Assembly: GCA_003050645.1 (NCBI GenBank)
Contig: PEBX01000004.1
Coordinates: 1 to 64,000 of the forward strand
DNA from: Candidatus Carbonibacillus altaicus
GTDB lineage: Bacteria; Bacillota; Bacilli; Thermicanales; DSM-22653
Length of the DNA: 64,000 nucleotides
Direction of reading: 5' to 3'
Shown: one piece after another, positions 53,349 to 62,007 of the stretch
How positions within the stretch are numbered: the stretch's first letter is position 1
Layout: each line of letters opens with the position of its first letter
Program-made: the position numbers and the translations under genes
The notes under the pieces: model-generated
Database searches by the model: none
Seen by the model: only the letters and a program-made list of their open reading frames with translations
Told to the model about the DNA's origin: nothing

Positions 53349-54676
53349 GGCATAAACTTCCTTTCCATGGCGGTGTAAAGGTACGCCTGTACACTTTCTA
53401 TGGGTACCTGTGAGACGACCGGCTCGAGAAAGCCGAAGATGAGCATCCGCTCTGCTTCTTTGCGGCTTAACCCGCGGGTCATCAAATAATATAACTGCGT
53501 CTCGTCGACATACCCGACGCTCGCCGCATGGTCGGCTTTGACGTCGTGCTCATCGATGAGGAGAATCGGATTGGCGTCACCCCTCGCGTCATGGCTCAGC
53601 ATCATAAGACGCGCTGTCTGCTCTCCATTGGAGCCCCTCGCACCTTTTTCGATTTTGGTCACGACATGGTAAATCTGCCGCGCGCTGTCAAGTAAGATGC
53701 CCTTGGCTAGCACATCCGACTCGGTATGAGGGGCGACATGACGGTTGCGAAGATCGAAGTGATTGCGCTGCTTACCGTTTCCAATACTCACCATCTTGAC
53801 ATCGGCCGAACCACCCTCACCGACGAGGTTCGAGACGGTCAGTTGGGCACTATGGGCGCTCCCGACTTCCCCAAACACCCATTCCAGGCGCCCGCTCGCC
53901 TCGACCACCCCGTAACGCCGGGTATGATCATACGTTTTTTGACCCAACGTCTGTACGCTCACAAAACGCAGGCGCGCACCCGAACCGACGAAGACTTCGC
54001 TCACTCCGTTATGAACGGTCGTCATTTCATCATCCGAAAGTCGGTGTTCGATAAAGGTAAGATCGCTATCCCCTTCCGTCACCACGACGAGGCGGGGGAG
54101 AAGTCCGGTGCCCTCTCCGTGTGCGGCGAGGATGAGCTGGATCGGTTCCGCAAGGCGTACTCCTTTGGGAACGTACACGAAAAGACCGCCGTTCCAGAGC
54201 GCATCGGATAAAGCCAGCAGGCGATCGTTTTTCGAAAGTGCGATCAGCCGATCGTGATCGCCGCTTACTGCCTGAAATAAGTAGCGTTTTACGAGTCCTT
54301 CATGATCAATAAGCGCCCGCTTCAAGTCACTTACAATTACGCCCTGAGCATTTAAGTCGGAGGTGTTTTCTTCCCAGATGAGGTCTCCGTTTTCCACGAC
54401 GACGGTCGGTGCTCCTTGTACAAACGTATTTAAAATCGTCAGCACGGCTTCCGGAAGATCCTGCCGTGAACCGACCGGCCGCCCCGAGACAAACGGACGG
54501 AACTGAAACCAAGGCCAGTCCGTAATATTCATTTTTTCAAAAACGGGCCACGGAAGTGTATCCAATGCCCGAAAAGCAGCTTCTCTTTTTTCGCGAACCC
54601 AGGCCGGTTCCTCGCGGTTTACGTGAAGCGCATCGAAAAGATTCAGTTGCCGTACATCATAATCGGTTACCGTCAC
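53345..54676 (-). CDS. sufD: Fe-S cluster assembly protein SufD
   Basis: 443 residues. GLFVYVPKGVRLAEPIQLIL, RLVVVTEGDSDLTFIEH and the C-terminal HDVKADHAASVGYVDETQLY with GLSRKEAERMLIFGFLEPV place it in SufD. Partner of SufB and SufC. GTG start eight bases after AAAGGAGG. Confidence 0.96.
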   Translation of the reverse strand: MTVTDYDVRQLNLFDALHVNREEPAWVREKREAAFRALDTLPWPVFEKMNITDWPWFQFRPFVSGRPVGSRQDLPEAVLTILNTFVQGAPTVVVENGDLIWEENTSDLNAQGVIVSDLKRALIDHEGLVKRYLFQAVSGDHDRLIALSKNDRLLALSDALWNGGLFVYVPKGVRLAEPIQLILAAHGEGTGLLPRLVVVTEGDSDLTFIEHRLSDDEMTTVHNGVSEVFVGSGARLRFVSVQTLGQKTYDHTRRYGVVEASGRLEWVFGEVGSAHSAQLTVSNLVGEGGSADVKMVSIGNGKQRNHFDLRNRHVAPHTESDVLAKGILLDSARQIYHVVTKIEKGARGSNGEQTARLMMLSHDARGDANPILLIDEHDVKADHAASVGYVDETQLYYLMTRGLSRKEAERMLIFGFLEPVVSQVPIESVQAYLYTAMERKFMP

Positions 54677-54704
54677 ATTTTTCGCCTCCTTTCGTAGGTG
54701 CGTT

Positions 54705-55508
54705 TTATGCTTCCTGACTTACGGTCGTGTCGGTCTCCTCATGTTCCAATTCGATCCCGAGTTCTTCTTTGAGCCAGTCATAGCCTTCCGCCTCAAGCCG
54801 TTCAGCGAGTTCCGGACCGCCGGATTTGACGATGCGGCCGTTCATCATCACATGCACAAAATGCGGACGGATGTAGTTTAACAGCCGTTGATAGTGGGTG
54901 ATCATGAGCACGCCGAATTCGTCTGTAAGCATGCTACCTACACCTTCGGCAACGATGCGAATGGCATCGATATCGAGACCGGAGTCGATCTCGTCGAGGA
55001 TGGCAATGCGCGGTTCGAGCATTTTCATCTGCAAAATCTCATTGCGTTTTTTCTCCCCGCCGGAAAATCCTTCATTCAGATAACGACTGAGCATCTCCTG
55101 CGGCATCTCCAGCGTTTTCATGGCTGTATCGAGCTTGCGGATAAATTGCATGATCGGAATTTCATTGCCTTCGCCGCGACGGGCGTTGATCGCTGCCCTT
55201 AAAAAGTCGCTCGTCTTCACCCCGCTCACTTCGCTCGGGTATTGCATGGCCAGGAACAGTCCGGCACGCGAGCGTTCATCGACGCCCATCGCCAGTAAAT
55301 CTTTGCCGTCTAAGGTCACCGTACCCTTCGTGACTTCATAGCGCGGATGACCCATAAGCGCCTGGGCCAGCGTGCTTTTACCCGTTCCGTTGGGGCCCAT
55401 AATGGCATGCACTTCACCACCTTGCACGGTGAGATCCAACCCGCGAATGATCTCCCGTCCGTCAATGGCTACATGCAAATCCTCTATTTTTAACACCGGT
55501 TTTGCCAT
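54705..55508 (-). CDS. sufC: SufC ATPase
   Basis: 267 residues, ABC-type ATPase of the SufBCD complex. Walker A GPNGTGKS, signature FSGGEKKRNEIL, Walker B ILDEIDSGLDIDA. ATG with AAGGAGG eight bases upstream; the frame is open further upstream through the promoter region but that part is not gene. First gene of the operon. Confidence 0.97.
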   Translation of the reverse strand: MAKPVLKIEDLHVAIDGREIIRGLDLTVQGGEVHAIMGPNGTGKSTLAQALMGHPRYEVTKGTVTLDGKDLLAMGVDERSRAGLFLAMQYPSEVSGVKTSDFLRAAINARRGEGNEIPIMQFIRKLDTAMKTLEMPQEMLSRYLNEGFSGGEKKRNEILQMKMLEPRIAILDEIDSGLDIDAIRIVAEGVGSMLTDEFGVLMITHYQRLLNYIRPHFVHVMMNGRIVKSGGPELAERLEAEGYDWLKEELGIELEHEETDTTVSQEA

Positions 55509-55620
55509 AGGTGTCGCCTCCTTATATATGGTCTGTTCAATGTCCATTGTACATGAATCGAGAGCGATTTTCAATCGATTCTCAATAAGAATGAAGCTTG
55601 GGTTGCATATCATTTTTATT

Positions 55621-55635
55621 TGATACTGATTCTTA
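55621..55635 (-). promoter_or_regulatory. Fur-like box downstream of the suf promoter
   Basis: Minus strand TAAGAATCAGTATCA matches 11 of 14 fixed positions of the 7-1-7 Fur motif (TGATAAT-N-ATTATCA) and lies about ten to twenty-five bases after the expected transcription start. It could place suf under iron control; a chance match in AT-rich DNA is possible. Confidence 0.4.
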
Positions 55636-55650
55636 TTTAAATCTAACTTC

Positions 55651-55679
55651 ATTATACACTGCCGGTTCCATCCTGGCAA
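55651..55679 (-). promoter_or_regulatory. Sigma-A promoter of the suf operon
   Basis: Minus strand TTGCCA (55674-55679), 17-base spacer, TATAAT (55651-55656). The -10 box is perfect. The leader to sufC is about 135 bases. Confidence 0.82.
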
Positions 55680-55779
55680 GCTTTTTCCACTATGTCTATA
55701 GTGTTATCTTGTTTCGACGGCGTTAAAGGACGGCGTTAAAGATAGTGTTGTCTTCTCCTGACGGCTTTATCAATAAAAA

Positions 55780-55860
55780 ACAGGCTGTGTCAGCATAAAA
55801 CAGGTCTTTCCAACAAAAACCGGACCGTACCAACAAAAAACAAGCCGCACCAACAAAAAA
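55780..55860. repeat. Tandem copies of a terminator half
   Basis: Three or four degenerate copies of a unit of about 25-30 bases with CAACAAAAAACAGGC..GTACC precede the terminator at 55853-55881 and look derived from its A-rich arm. Confidence 0.75.
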
Positions 55861-55881
55861 ACAGGCTGTGCCAGCCTGTTT
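55853..55881 (-). terminator. Intrinsic terminator downstream of the zinc-site protein gene
   Basis: Minus strand AACAGGCTG / CAGCCTGTT, three-base loop, then TTTTTTGTTGG. About 100 bases past the stop at 55983. Confidence 0.9.
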
Positions 55882-55982
55882 GAGCGTCCATCTATTTGCG
55901 GTTTTTAGTCTGTACGTTATCCGATCATGATCCGTTTATTGTCTGTTCGTCAGATGTTGGAATTTGCGTGGCCAGTTTATGT

Positions 55983-56390
55983 TTATCTTTGTGTACTCAC
56001 ACGCTTCATCATGCGCCCCAGATGTTTTAAACGGAGCTCAAGCTCCAACGTCCAGGCATGATCCCCGAGTGCCTTGGCCGTGCTTAAAAGATCCAGTGAT
56101 TGGTCGATCGCCTGCATCACAAGTTTTTTCGGGTCGCCGTCATCCCAAAGCGGCTGATATTGTCTTAACGCTTCTTCGTCATAATCGACAAAATCATCAA
56201 ATTGAATGTATGAAGCCAGGTCCCCTTTCGCAAACTCCACCAGCTGTTCAAAATCATCGCGTACGAGCGGGTGCACTTCATGCCGCCGACATATCGGGCA
56301 GTATTGCAATGGGAGACGATCATAAAAGATACCCTCATGTTTTAACGCGCCGATCGACCCAATCATCAATGCGCCACAACAACGTTCCAC
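55983..56390 (-). CDS. Unknown protein with a zinc-type cysteine site
   Basis: 135 residues from a GTG seven bases after AAAAGGGGTGA. The N-terminus VERCCGALMIGSIGALKHEG and YCPICRRHEVHP carry four cysteines that could bind zinc (CC and CPIC); the rest is acidic and helical (DFEQLVEFAKGDLASYIQFD, LELELRLKHLGRMMKRV). Not recognised. It is divergent from a small membrane protein gene and has its own terminator. Confidence 0.65.
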   Translation of the reverse strand: MERCCGALMIGSIGALKHEGIFYDRLPLQYCPICRRHEVHPLVRDDFEQLVEFAKGDLASYIQFDDFVDYDEEALRQYQPLWDDGDPKKLVMQAIDQSLDLLSTAKALGDHAWTLELELRLKHLGRMMKRVSTQR

Positions 56391-56476
56391 GACGTCACCC
56401 CTTTTCTTAAACTTTATTATACATGGAAAACGCAAGATTTGGTATGGAAAAAAACTAAAATTTTTACCGATAGGTC

Positions 56477-56505
56477 TTGGGTCTGTTGGCAAACTGTGTT
56501 ATAAT
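56477..56505 (+). promoter_or_regulatory. Extended -10 promoter of a small membrane protein gene
   Basis: TTGGGT (56477-56482), 17-base spacer, TATAAT (56500-56505) with TG one base before it, an extended -10 box. Start of transcription near 56512, about 45 bases before the ATG at 56558. Confidence 0.7.
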
Positions 56506-56557
56506 GTGAACAAACGGTGACATATGAACATTTTGTGAACGGAAGGGTGTGCTCTCC

Positions 56558-56719
56558 ATGTATCATTATATCGTCTCGGTGCTGGCCATCGTCCTCTTTT
56601 TAGTCGCTTCCAGTGAACCGTGGAAAATGCTCGCCGTCGGTGTGCTCATGGTTTCGGGGACGCTTTTTATCATTGAGTTTTTAAATCAAAAACCGGAAAA
56701 ATCTGACCGCGGGTTTTAG
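56558..56719 (+). CDS. 53-residue membrane protein
   Basis: Two hydrophobic helices: YIVSVLAIVLFLVASS and MLAVGVLMVSGTLFIIEFL, joined by EPWK, with a charged tail NQKPEKSDRGF. GGAAGGG is ten bases before the ATG and a good promoter lies upstream, so it is probably a real gene. No known relative comes to mind. Confidence 0.65.
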   Translation: MYHYIVSVLAIVLFLVASSEPWKMLAVGVLMVSGTLFIIEFLNQKPEKSDRGF

Positions 56720-56740
56720 TTAAAAAAAACCTCTTTTAGT

Positions 56741-56766
56741 TAAAAAACCACCTCTTTAGGAGGTGG
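56741..56766 (-). terminator. Intrinsic terminator of gcvH
   Basis: CCACCTC (56748-56754) / GAGGTGG (56760-56766) with six A on the plus side, i.e. a T-run on the minus strand, 12 bases after the gcvH stop. An A-run/CCTCTTTTAGTT copy at 56720-56740 looks like a partial duplicate. Confidence 0.88.
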
Positions 56767-56777
56767 CTCGTCTTGTT

Positions 56778-57161
56778 TTACGCCTGGCCGATCATCTCAC
56801 GGTAGGCGTCTTTTGAAAGCAGCCCATCCAACTCTTCCGGACGCGTCATCTCTACGACGATCATCCAGCCTTCATCATACGGGGAACTGTTCACCAGCTC
56901 CGGTTCATCGGCCAGTCTTTCATTGACCTCGACAACTTGTCCGCTGACGGGCGCGTACAGTTCAGAGACCGTCTTTACGCTTTCTACACTTCCGAATGAA
57001 GCACCCTGGGTGAGCGTCGCCCCCACTTCAGGCAGATCGACATAGACCACATCTCCCAGCTCATCCTGCGCAAAATCGGTGATCCCTATGTACGCTCTGG
57101 AACCTTCTACGCGCACCCATTCGTGTTCTTTAGAATACATAAGCGTCGCTGGAAAATCCAT
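56778..57161 (-). CDS. gcvH: Glycine cleavage system H protein
   Basis: 127 residues, all one lipoyl domain. The lipoylated lysine is in [35 protein letters not shown] is also typical. Shuttles aminomethyl groups in glycine cleavage and serves in lipoate relay from LipA. GGAGGG precedes the ATG. A TTGCGC / 17 bases / TATGAT promoter candidate lies near 57215-57245 on the minus strand. Confidence 0.96.
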   Translation of the reverse strand: MDFPATLMYSKEHEWVRVEGSRAYIGITDFAQDELGDVVYVDLPEVGATLTQGASFGSVESVKTVSELYAPVSGQVVEVNERLADEPELVNSSPYDEGWMIVVEMTRPEELDGLLSKDAYREMIGQA

Positions 57162-57319
57162 CCACTATCCCTCCGCCATCATAGGTCATGTTAAACAGTT
57201 GCCACTCTCTTTGCTTTTATCATACGTGTTTTCCGGGAAAAGCGCAAATACCAAAACATATCGTTCTACGATTATTTTTATTATTCCTTATCATGCATGG
57301 ACCATTTCTTTGAACATGC

Positions 57320-57405
57320 TTTGACCATTCATGAACCTTTCATTACTCATTCATTGATCATTCATTGATGATTCATCATCACCCATTATCATTCATTGAT
57401 CAATC
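57320..57405. repeat. TTCATTGATCA-type repeats, intergenic
   Basis: Eight or so copies of short units such as CATTCATTGATCATT fill the gap between gcvH and the ArsR-type gene, with small palindromes (TGATCA). No gene. Confidence 0.75.
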
Positions 57406-57408
57406 ATT

Positions 57409-57783
57409 TTAATCTTCCCTCTGCCATTCATCTACGCTCGATACGTCCATACGCGGTAAAGAGGCGATGAAGCGGCTTAACGTCGTTTCGATGACTTGTG
57501 ATTTTAATACATAGCAGACCCAGTTGCCGCGTGTTTCCGTCTCAACCACACCGGCATCCCGTAAAATCTTCAAATGATGCGAAACGGTCGACTGGGGAAG
57601 ACCGAGTTCGGCGACGAGGTCTCCACAAAAAAGTTTGCGTTCGATGAGGAGCTGCACGATGGCATAACGCGTCTCGTGTCCCAGAGCTTTAAATAAGCGG
57701 TGCGCTTCGACGATGAGAGCGTCATCACAATTACTGTCACCGTCTCGATCAACGCCCCCAGGTGCGAGCAAATGTTTCTTCAT
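57409..57783 (-). CDS. ArsR-family transcriptional regulator
   Basis: 124 residues. Winged helix from about 28 to 105: FKALGHETRYAIVQLLIERK, DLVAELGLPQSTVSHHLKIL (recognition helix) and GNWVCYVLK. The metal motif ELCVCDL of ArsR is not kept (only one Cys, KLFCGDL), so the inducer is not arsenite by this site. The N-terminus overlaps the end of yusI by about 35 bases, so the two are co-transcribed. Target unknown. Confidence 0.88.
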   Translation of the reverse strand: MKKHLLAPGGVDRDGDSNCDDALIVEAHRLFKALGHETRYAIVQLLIERKLFCGDLVAELGLPQSTVSHHLKILRDAGVVETETRGNWVCYVLKSQVIETTLSRFIASLPRMDVSSVDEWQRED

Positions 57784-58105
57784 CAAACCCTACGGTCACC
57801 TTCTCCCCATCGGTAATGAGGGGCCGCTTGATGAGCATGCCGTTTTCGGCAAGAAGCGTCAGTTTTTCTTCATCGCTCATGGTCGAAAGTTTATCCTTAA
57901 GCCCCATAGATCGGTACAGTTGTCCGGATGTGTTAAAAAAGCGTGTGAGCGACAGACCGCTTTTTTCCCAGTAAGTGCGGAGCGCTTCCTTGCTTGGCGG
58001 CTCTTTGCTAAGATCGATCTCGTTAAAAGTCAGCCCGTGATCCAAAAGCCACTTTTTCCCTTTACGACTCGTACTGCAGCGTGGATAATGATACAATAAA
58101 AGCAC
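57749..58105 (-). CDS. yusI: ArsC/Spx-like protein YusI
   Basis: About 118 residues, thioredoxin-like fold. YHYPRCSTSRKGKKWLLDHG has the single active Cys, and IKRPLI with the conserved proline loop follows. YusI-type proteins are of unknown role; they are not proven arsenate reductases. GTG start chosen by distance (eight bases) from AAGGAGG; a GTG one codon earlier is nearly as good. Confidence 0.88.
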   Translation of the reverse strand: MLLLYHYPRCSTSRKGKKWLLDHGLTFNEIDLSKEPPSKEALRTYWEKSGLSLTRFFNTSGQLYRSMGLKDKLSTMSDEEKLTLLAENGMLIKRPLITDGEKVTVGFDEETFARTWGR

Positions 58106-58171
58106 CACAGCCACCTCCTTACGATTACTTCTATTGTACCAAAAACACGGAAAAAGCCAAGGTGATGCGTG

Positions 58172-58696
58172 ATGATTCCTAGTGAGTCGCGCCGTCCCCG
58201 TCCCTCACGGGCTTCAAGGGTGATTAAAACAGCGCTCGTCTTACCCAATGACACCAATAACCATCATACGTTATTCGGCGGCAAACTCATGGCCCACATT
58301 GACGATGTAGCCGCCATCTCGGCCATGCGCCACTGCCACGAACAGGTCGTCACCGCTTCTACAGATTCGATCGATTTTCTGCGCCCGATCAATCAGAATG
58401 AAGCGGTGATCTTGGAATCATTTGTCACTTGGACCGGCACCTCCTCGATGGAAGTCTTTATCAAAGTGTTTGCCGAAGACCTTTTGAGCGGTGAGCGCCA
58501 AATTGCGGCTACGGCCTTCTCTACGTTTGTAGCGCTGGATAAAAACTTCAAGCCTGTCCGCGTTCCTCCAGTCTATCCGGAGACGGATGAGGAAAAAGCA
58601 CTTTTCGAAAGCGCCCCGGAGCGCGTCCGGGAACGCCAGAGAAGACGCATAGAAAGCCGGAAGATGGCCGAGTTGATCGAGACGATGAGTAAATAG
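58172..58696 (+). CDS. Acyl-CoA thioesterase, hotdog family (YkhA-like)
   Basis: 174 residues. VLPNDTNNHHTLFGGKLMAH, IDDVAAISAMRHC and SIDFLRPI are the YkhA/YciA hotdog pattern, which hydrolyses acyl-CoA. Basic N-terminus and C-terminus. The ATG follows AAGGTGA. Its place opposite the fad operon suggests a valve for acyl-CoA. Confidence 0.92.
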   Translation: MIPSESRRPRPSRASRVIKTALVLPNDTNNHHTLFGGKLMAHIDDVAAISAMRHCHEQVVTASTDSIDFLRPINQNEAVILESFVTWTGTSSMEVFIKVFAEDLLSGERQIAATAFSTFVALDKNFKPVRVPPVYPETDEEKALFESAPERVRERQRRRIESRKMAELIETMSK

Positions 58697-58702
58697 GTGC
58701 GT

Positions 58703-58733
58703 AAAAAAAGCGCCGGTTCTCCGGCGCCTTTTA
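58703..58733. terminator. Bidirectional terminator between the thioesterase gene and fadE
   Basis: GCGCCGG (58710-58716) / CCGGCGC (58721-58727), A-run on the left and CTTTT on the right, between convergent genes. Confidence 0.93.
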
Positions 58734-58816
58734 CATGTAACATTTAAACGTGCTCCGTCACATTCCTTGCCGTATTTACCTGAACATGGTCACGTTTTTT
58801 TTGACCCTAAACAGCT

Positions 58817-60601
58817 TTAAGCGTTCGTTGTATAGCCATCGGCTTGCAGCTGACGCTTGCCAATGGCGCGGCGGAGGGCGATGATATCGATCGCTTCACG
58901 CCGCGTAAGCTTTCTTAATACGGAAAGCTGTGTGCGCAGGAGATCCCCGCTTTCCATGTGCGCGAGCATATCTTTGGCCAGCACTTCAATCTTATCAAAG
59001 GACGTATGGACGACTGCGGTGGCGAGGTCGATGTGCCCCCGTGCCTTGTCTTCTCCTACGCTCCGGACAGCCTTTTGAGCGCGGAGGATGGCCGTTTCCA
59101 TAGCGAAAATATGCGCGACGACATCGGCCACGCCGGCGAGTACTTCCTGTTCTTCTTCGAGCTTTTCGCCGTACTTCTGTACACCGAGCCCGGCCACCAT
59201 TAAGAAGATCTTTTTCGCTTTATCCAGCATATCCATCTCTGCGTCAAAGAGCTCATCGCTTAAAGTCGTCGGCATCAGGCTTAAGAGCTCTTGCTGCAGC
59301 CTGTTCGCGGCACCGAGGAGGTCGAGTTCACCGCGCATCGCCTTTTTCACCAGGGTGCCTGGGACGAGCAGGCGGTTGATCTCGTTCGTCCCTTCGAAAA
59401 TGCGGTTAATACGGCTGTCGCGATAGGCTTTCTCTACTTCATATTCCGACATGTAGCCGTAACCGCCATGGATTTGTACCCCCTCGTCGACGACATAATC
59501 GAGAACCTCAGAAGCGAACACCTTGTTGATCGAACATTCGATGGCGTACTCGGCAATACCGCGGGCCACTTCCCGACCGTCGTTCACCTTCTCGCCCAAG
59601 GCGCGGAGCATGTCGTCGAACAATCCGGCGGTGCGGTATGTGATGCCTTCGGCGGCGTAGGTGCGGATGGCCATTTCTCCGAGCTTGGCTTGAATCAAGG
59701 CGAAATCACCGATCGGCCGATCGAACTGTTTGCGCTCCTTGGCGTATCGAGCGGAGATGTCGATCACCCGCTTCGCCGCGCCGACGGCACCGGCGGCGAG
59801 TTTGAAGCGGCCGATGTTCAAAATGTTGAAGGCCACGACGTGCCCTCGGCCGACTTCACCGAGCACATGTTCCACCGGCACCGGAACATCTTCCAGGATG
59901 AGCGTCCGCGTCGAGGATCCTTTGATGCCCATTTTCTTTTCCTCCGGCCCTGTGGAGACACCAGGCGTGTCGCGGTCGACGATAAAAGCCGTGAATTTAT
60001 CCCCGTCGACTTTAGCATAGACGACAAACACATCGGCAAAACCGGAGTTCGTAATCCATTGTTTTTCCCCGTTTAAAATGTAATGCGTGCCGCTTTCGTT
60101 GAGCCGGGCCGTGGTTTTTGCGGAAAGCGCGTCGGAACCAGAGCTCGGTTCGGTCAAGGCGTAAGCCGCAATTTTCTCACCGCTGGCGAGCGCCGGGAGA
60201 TATTTTTTCTTCTGGTCCTCATTGCCAAAAAAAACGATGGGAAGCGTACCGATCCCGACATGTGCACCAAAAGATAAGGCAAACGAACGGGACAGCGCAA
60301 ATTCTTCGGTAACGAGCATGGTCGTAATTTTATCCAGACCCAGCCCGCCGTACGCTTCCGGAATATCCCCTGCTAAAAGCCCTAGTTCACCAGCTTTTTT
60401 TAAGAGACTCACGGTGAGATCAAAACGGTGGTGTTCTTCGATCTCATCCAGCACCGGTAAAACATCTTTTTCAATAAATGAACGCGCGGTCTCGGCGATC
60501 ATCTTCTGCTCGTCGGTTAAATCTTCCGGGGTAAAGATCTCCTCCGGGGTGAGCGTGTCTAGCAAAAAAGACGCGCCTTTTTTCGGTTCTTTCATCGTCA
60601 T
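58817..60601 (-). CDS. fadE: Acyl-CoA dehydrogenase FadE
   Basis: 594 residues, FAD enzyme that makes the first double bond in beta-oxidation. YALTEPSSGSDALSAKTTA and EKQWITNSG bind FAD and substrate; IFEGTNEINRLLVPG near the end of the core. The extra C-terminal helical region (to 594) is the form seen with the fadNA operon. Last gene of fadN-fadA-fadE; 46 bases after fadA. Confidence 0.95.
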   Translation of the reverse strand: MTMKEPKKGASFLLDTLTPEEIFTPEDLTDEQKMIAETARSFIEKDVLPVLDEIEEHHRFDLTVSLLKKAGELGLLAGDIPEAYGGLGLDKITTMLVTEEFALSRSFALSFGAHVGIGTLPIVFFGNEDQKKKYLPALASGEKIAAYALTEPSSGSDALSAKTTARLNESGTHYILNGEKQWITNSGFADVFVVYAKVDGDKFTAFIVDRDTPGVSTGPEEKKMGIKGSSTRTLILEDVPVPVEHVLGEVGRGHVVAFNILNIGRFKLAAGAVGAAKRVIDISARYAKERKQFDRPIGDFALIQAKLGEMAIRTYAAEGITYRTAGLFDDMLRALGEKVNDGREVARGIAEYAIECSINKVFASEVLDYVVDEGVQIHGGYGYMSEYEVEKAYRDSRINRIFEGTNEINRLLVPGTLVKKAMRGELDLLGAANRLQQELLSLMPTTLSDELFDAEMDMLDKAKKIFLMVAGLGVQKYGEKLEEEQEVLAGVADVVAHIFAMETAILRAQKAVRSVGEDKARGHIDLATAVVHTSFDKIEVLAKDMLAHMESGDLLRTQLSVLRKLTRREAIDIIALRRAIGKRQLQADGYTTNA

Positions 60602-60647
60602 CCTCCTGTTCTGTCCCTATCCTCATATTTTAACGTAGACTGAGCGC

Positions 60648-61823
60648 TTAAGCGCGTTCAAAGACTCCGGCTGCGCCCATGCCACCGCCAATGCACATCG
60701 TGACCACACCGTAGCGCGCATCTCGGCGTTCCATCTCGTGCATCAAGGTGACGGTGAGCTTGGCACCGGTCGCCCCGAGCGGGTGGCCTAAGGCGATGGC
60801 TCCGCCATTTACGTTGGTCCGCTCAGGAGAGAGGCCCAGTTCGCGCATGACATAGAGCGTCTGGGAGGCAAAGGCTTCGTTGAGTTCGATTAAATCGATA
60901 TCATCCAGTCCCACCCCCGCCAATTTGAGCGCCTTAGGGATGGCATAGATGGGACCGATACCCATCACTTCCGGATCGACCCCGGCTACGGCAAAGGAGC
61001 GATAGACGAGACGGGGTTTTAAGCCCAGCTGAGCCGCTTTTTCACGGGTAGTGACGATGACCATGGCCGCCCCATCCGACGTTTGGGACGCATTACCGGC
61101 AGTGACTGTACCGCCTTCTTTAAATGCCGGTCGCAGTTTTGCGAGCGCCTCTCGGCTCGTGTCCGGACGCACACCTTCGTCCGTGTCGAAGACGAATTTT
61201 TTTGTTTTGACGCCTCCGTCTTCATAAAACGTTTCTTCGACTTCCAGTGGGACGATTTCATCTTTAAACTTGCCTTCTAAGATCGCCCGGTGCGCCCGGC
61301 GGTGGCTTTCCAGCGCATAAGCATCTTGATCGTCACGGCTTATACCGTAGCGCGAGGCGACTTCTTCGGCCGTATGGCCCATAGACATATACGCTTCCGG
61401 TTTGTGTGCCATGAGATACGGATCCGGTGCGATCGTGTGCCCACCCATGGGAATCATACTCATGCTCTCGATGCCCCCGGCGATGATCAGATCGGCCCCT
61501 CCGAGCATGATGCGTTCGGCGGCAAAAGCAATCGTCTGCAAACCCGAGCTGCAATAACGGTTTATCGTAATGCCCGGTACCGACGTCGGAAGCCCTGCTC
61601 TTAACACGATATTTCTGGCCAAGTTCATGCCCTGTTCGCCTTCCGGAAAAGCGCAGCCGATCATCACATCGTCGATCTCCGCCGGATCGAGCCCGGGTGC
61701 GGCGGCCAGGAGCGCTTTTAACACTTCCGTCCCCATTGCTTCCGGTCGCACATTCTTAAGCGCACCGCGGGGGGCTTTACCGACGGCCGTACGCTTTCCC
61801 AGTACTATCACTGCTTCCCGCAT
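60648..61823 (-). CDS. fadA: 3-ketoacyl-CoA thiolase FadA
   Basis: 391 residues. Last step of the beta-oxidation cycle. Active Cys in [30 protein letters not shown] with the His, and [10 protein letters not shown] with the second Cys. GAGGAGGGG six bases before the ATG at 61821-61823; the longer open frame upstream is not used. Confidence 0.96.
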   Translation of the reverse strand: MREAVIVLGKRTAVGKAPRGALKNVRPEAMGTEVLKALLAAAPGLDPAEIDDVMIGCAFPEGEQGMNLARNIVLRAGLPTSVPGITINRYCSSGLQTIAFAAERIMLGGADLIIAGGIESMSMIPMGGHTIAPDPYLMAHKPEAYMSMGHTAEEVASRYGISRDDQDAYALESHRRAHRAILEGKFKDEIVPLEVEETFYEDGGVKTKKFVFDTDEGVRPDTSREALAKLRPAFKEGGTVTAGNASQTSDGAAMVIVTTREKAAQLGLKPRLVYRSFAVAGVDPEVMGIGPIYAIPKALKLAGVGLDDIDLIELNEAFASQTLYVMRELGLSPERTNVNGGAIALGHPLGATGAKLTVTLMHEMERRDARYGVVTMCIGGGMGAAGVFERA

Positions 61824-62007
61824 CCTGTCCCCTCCTCTTAACGTCTTGTAACGTCTTGTATTGAGGCTGTATGACGTGTCATGATACTGAACTTCTTGTA
61901 TTGAACCGCAACAGTTTGTATAGAGACTGAGCATCTTATTATAAAGAAAGATCGGCTCGTAAGCGTGCTGGCTCGCCAACGAATTTTACACGTTCGCCTG
62001 TTCGTCT
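61824..62007. repeat. Repeats between fadN and fadA
   Basis: 184 bases with TAACGTCTTG doubled (61841-61859) and a looser CTTGTATTGA / TTTGTATAGA repeat to about 61945. No promoter or terminator stands out, so fadA is probably co-transcribed with fadN. Confidence 0.6.

Noticed and set aside
57749-58105. Arsenate reductase with ArsR as an arsenic operon
   Set aside because: The ArsR-type protein lacks the ELCVCDL metal motif, the ArsC-like protein matches YusI, and no arsenite pump gene is near.
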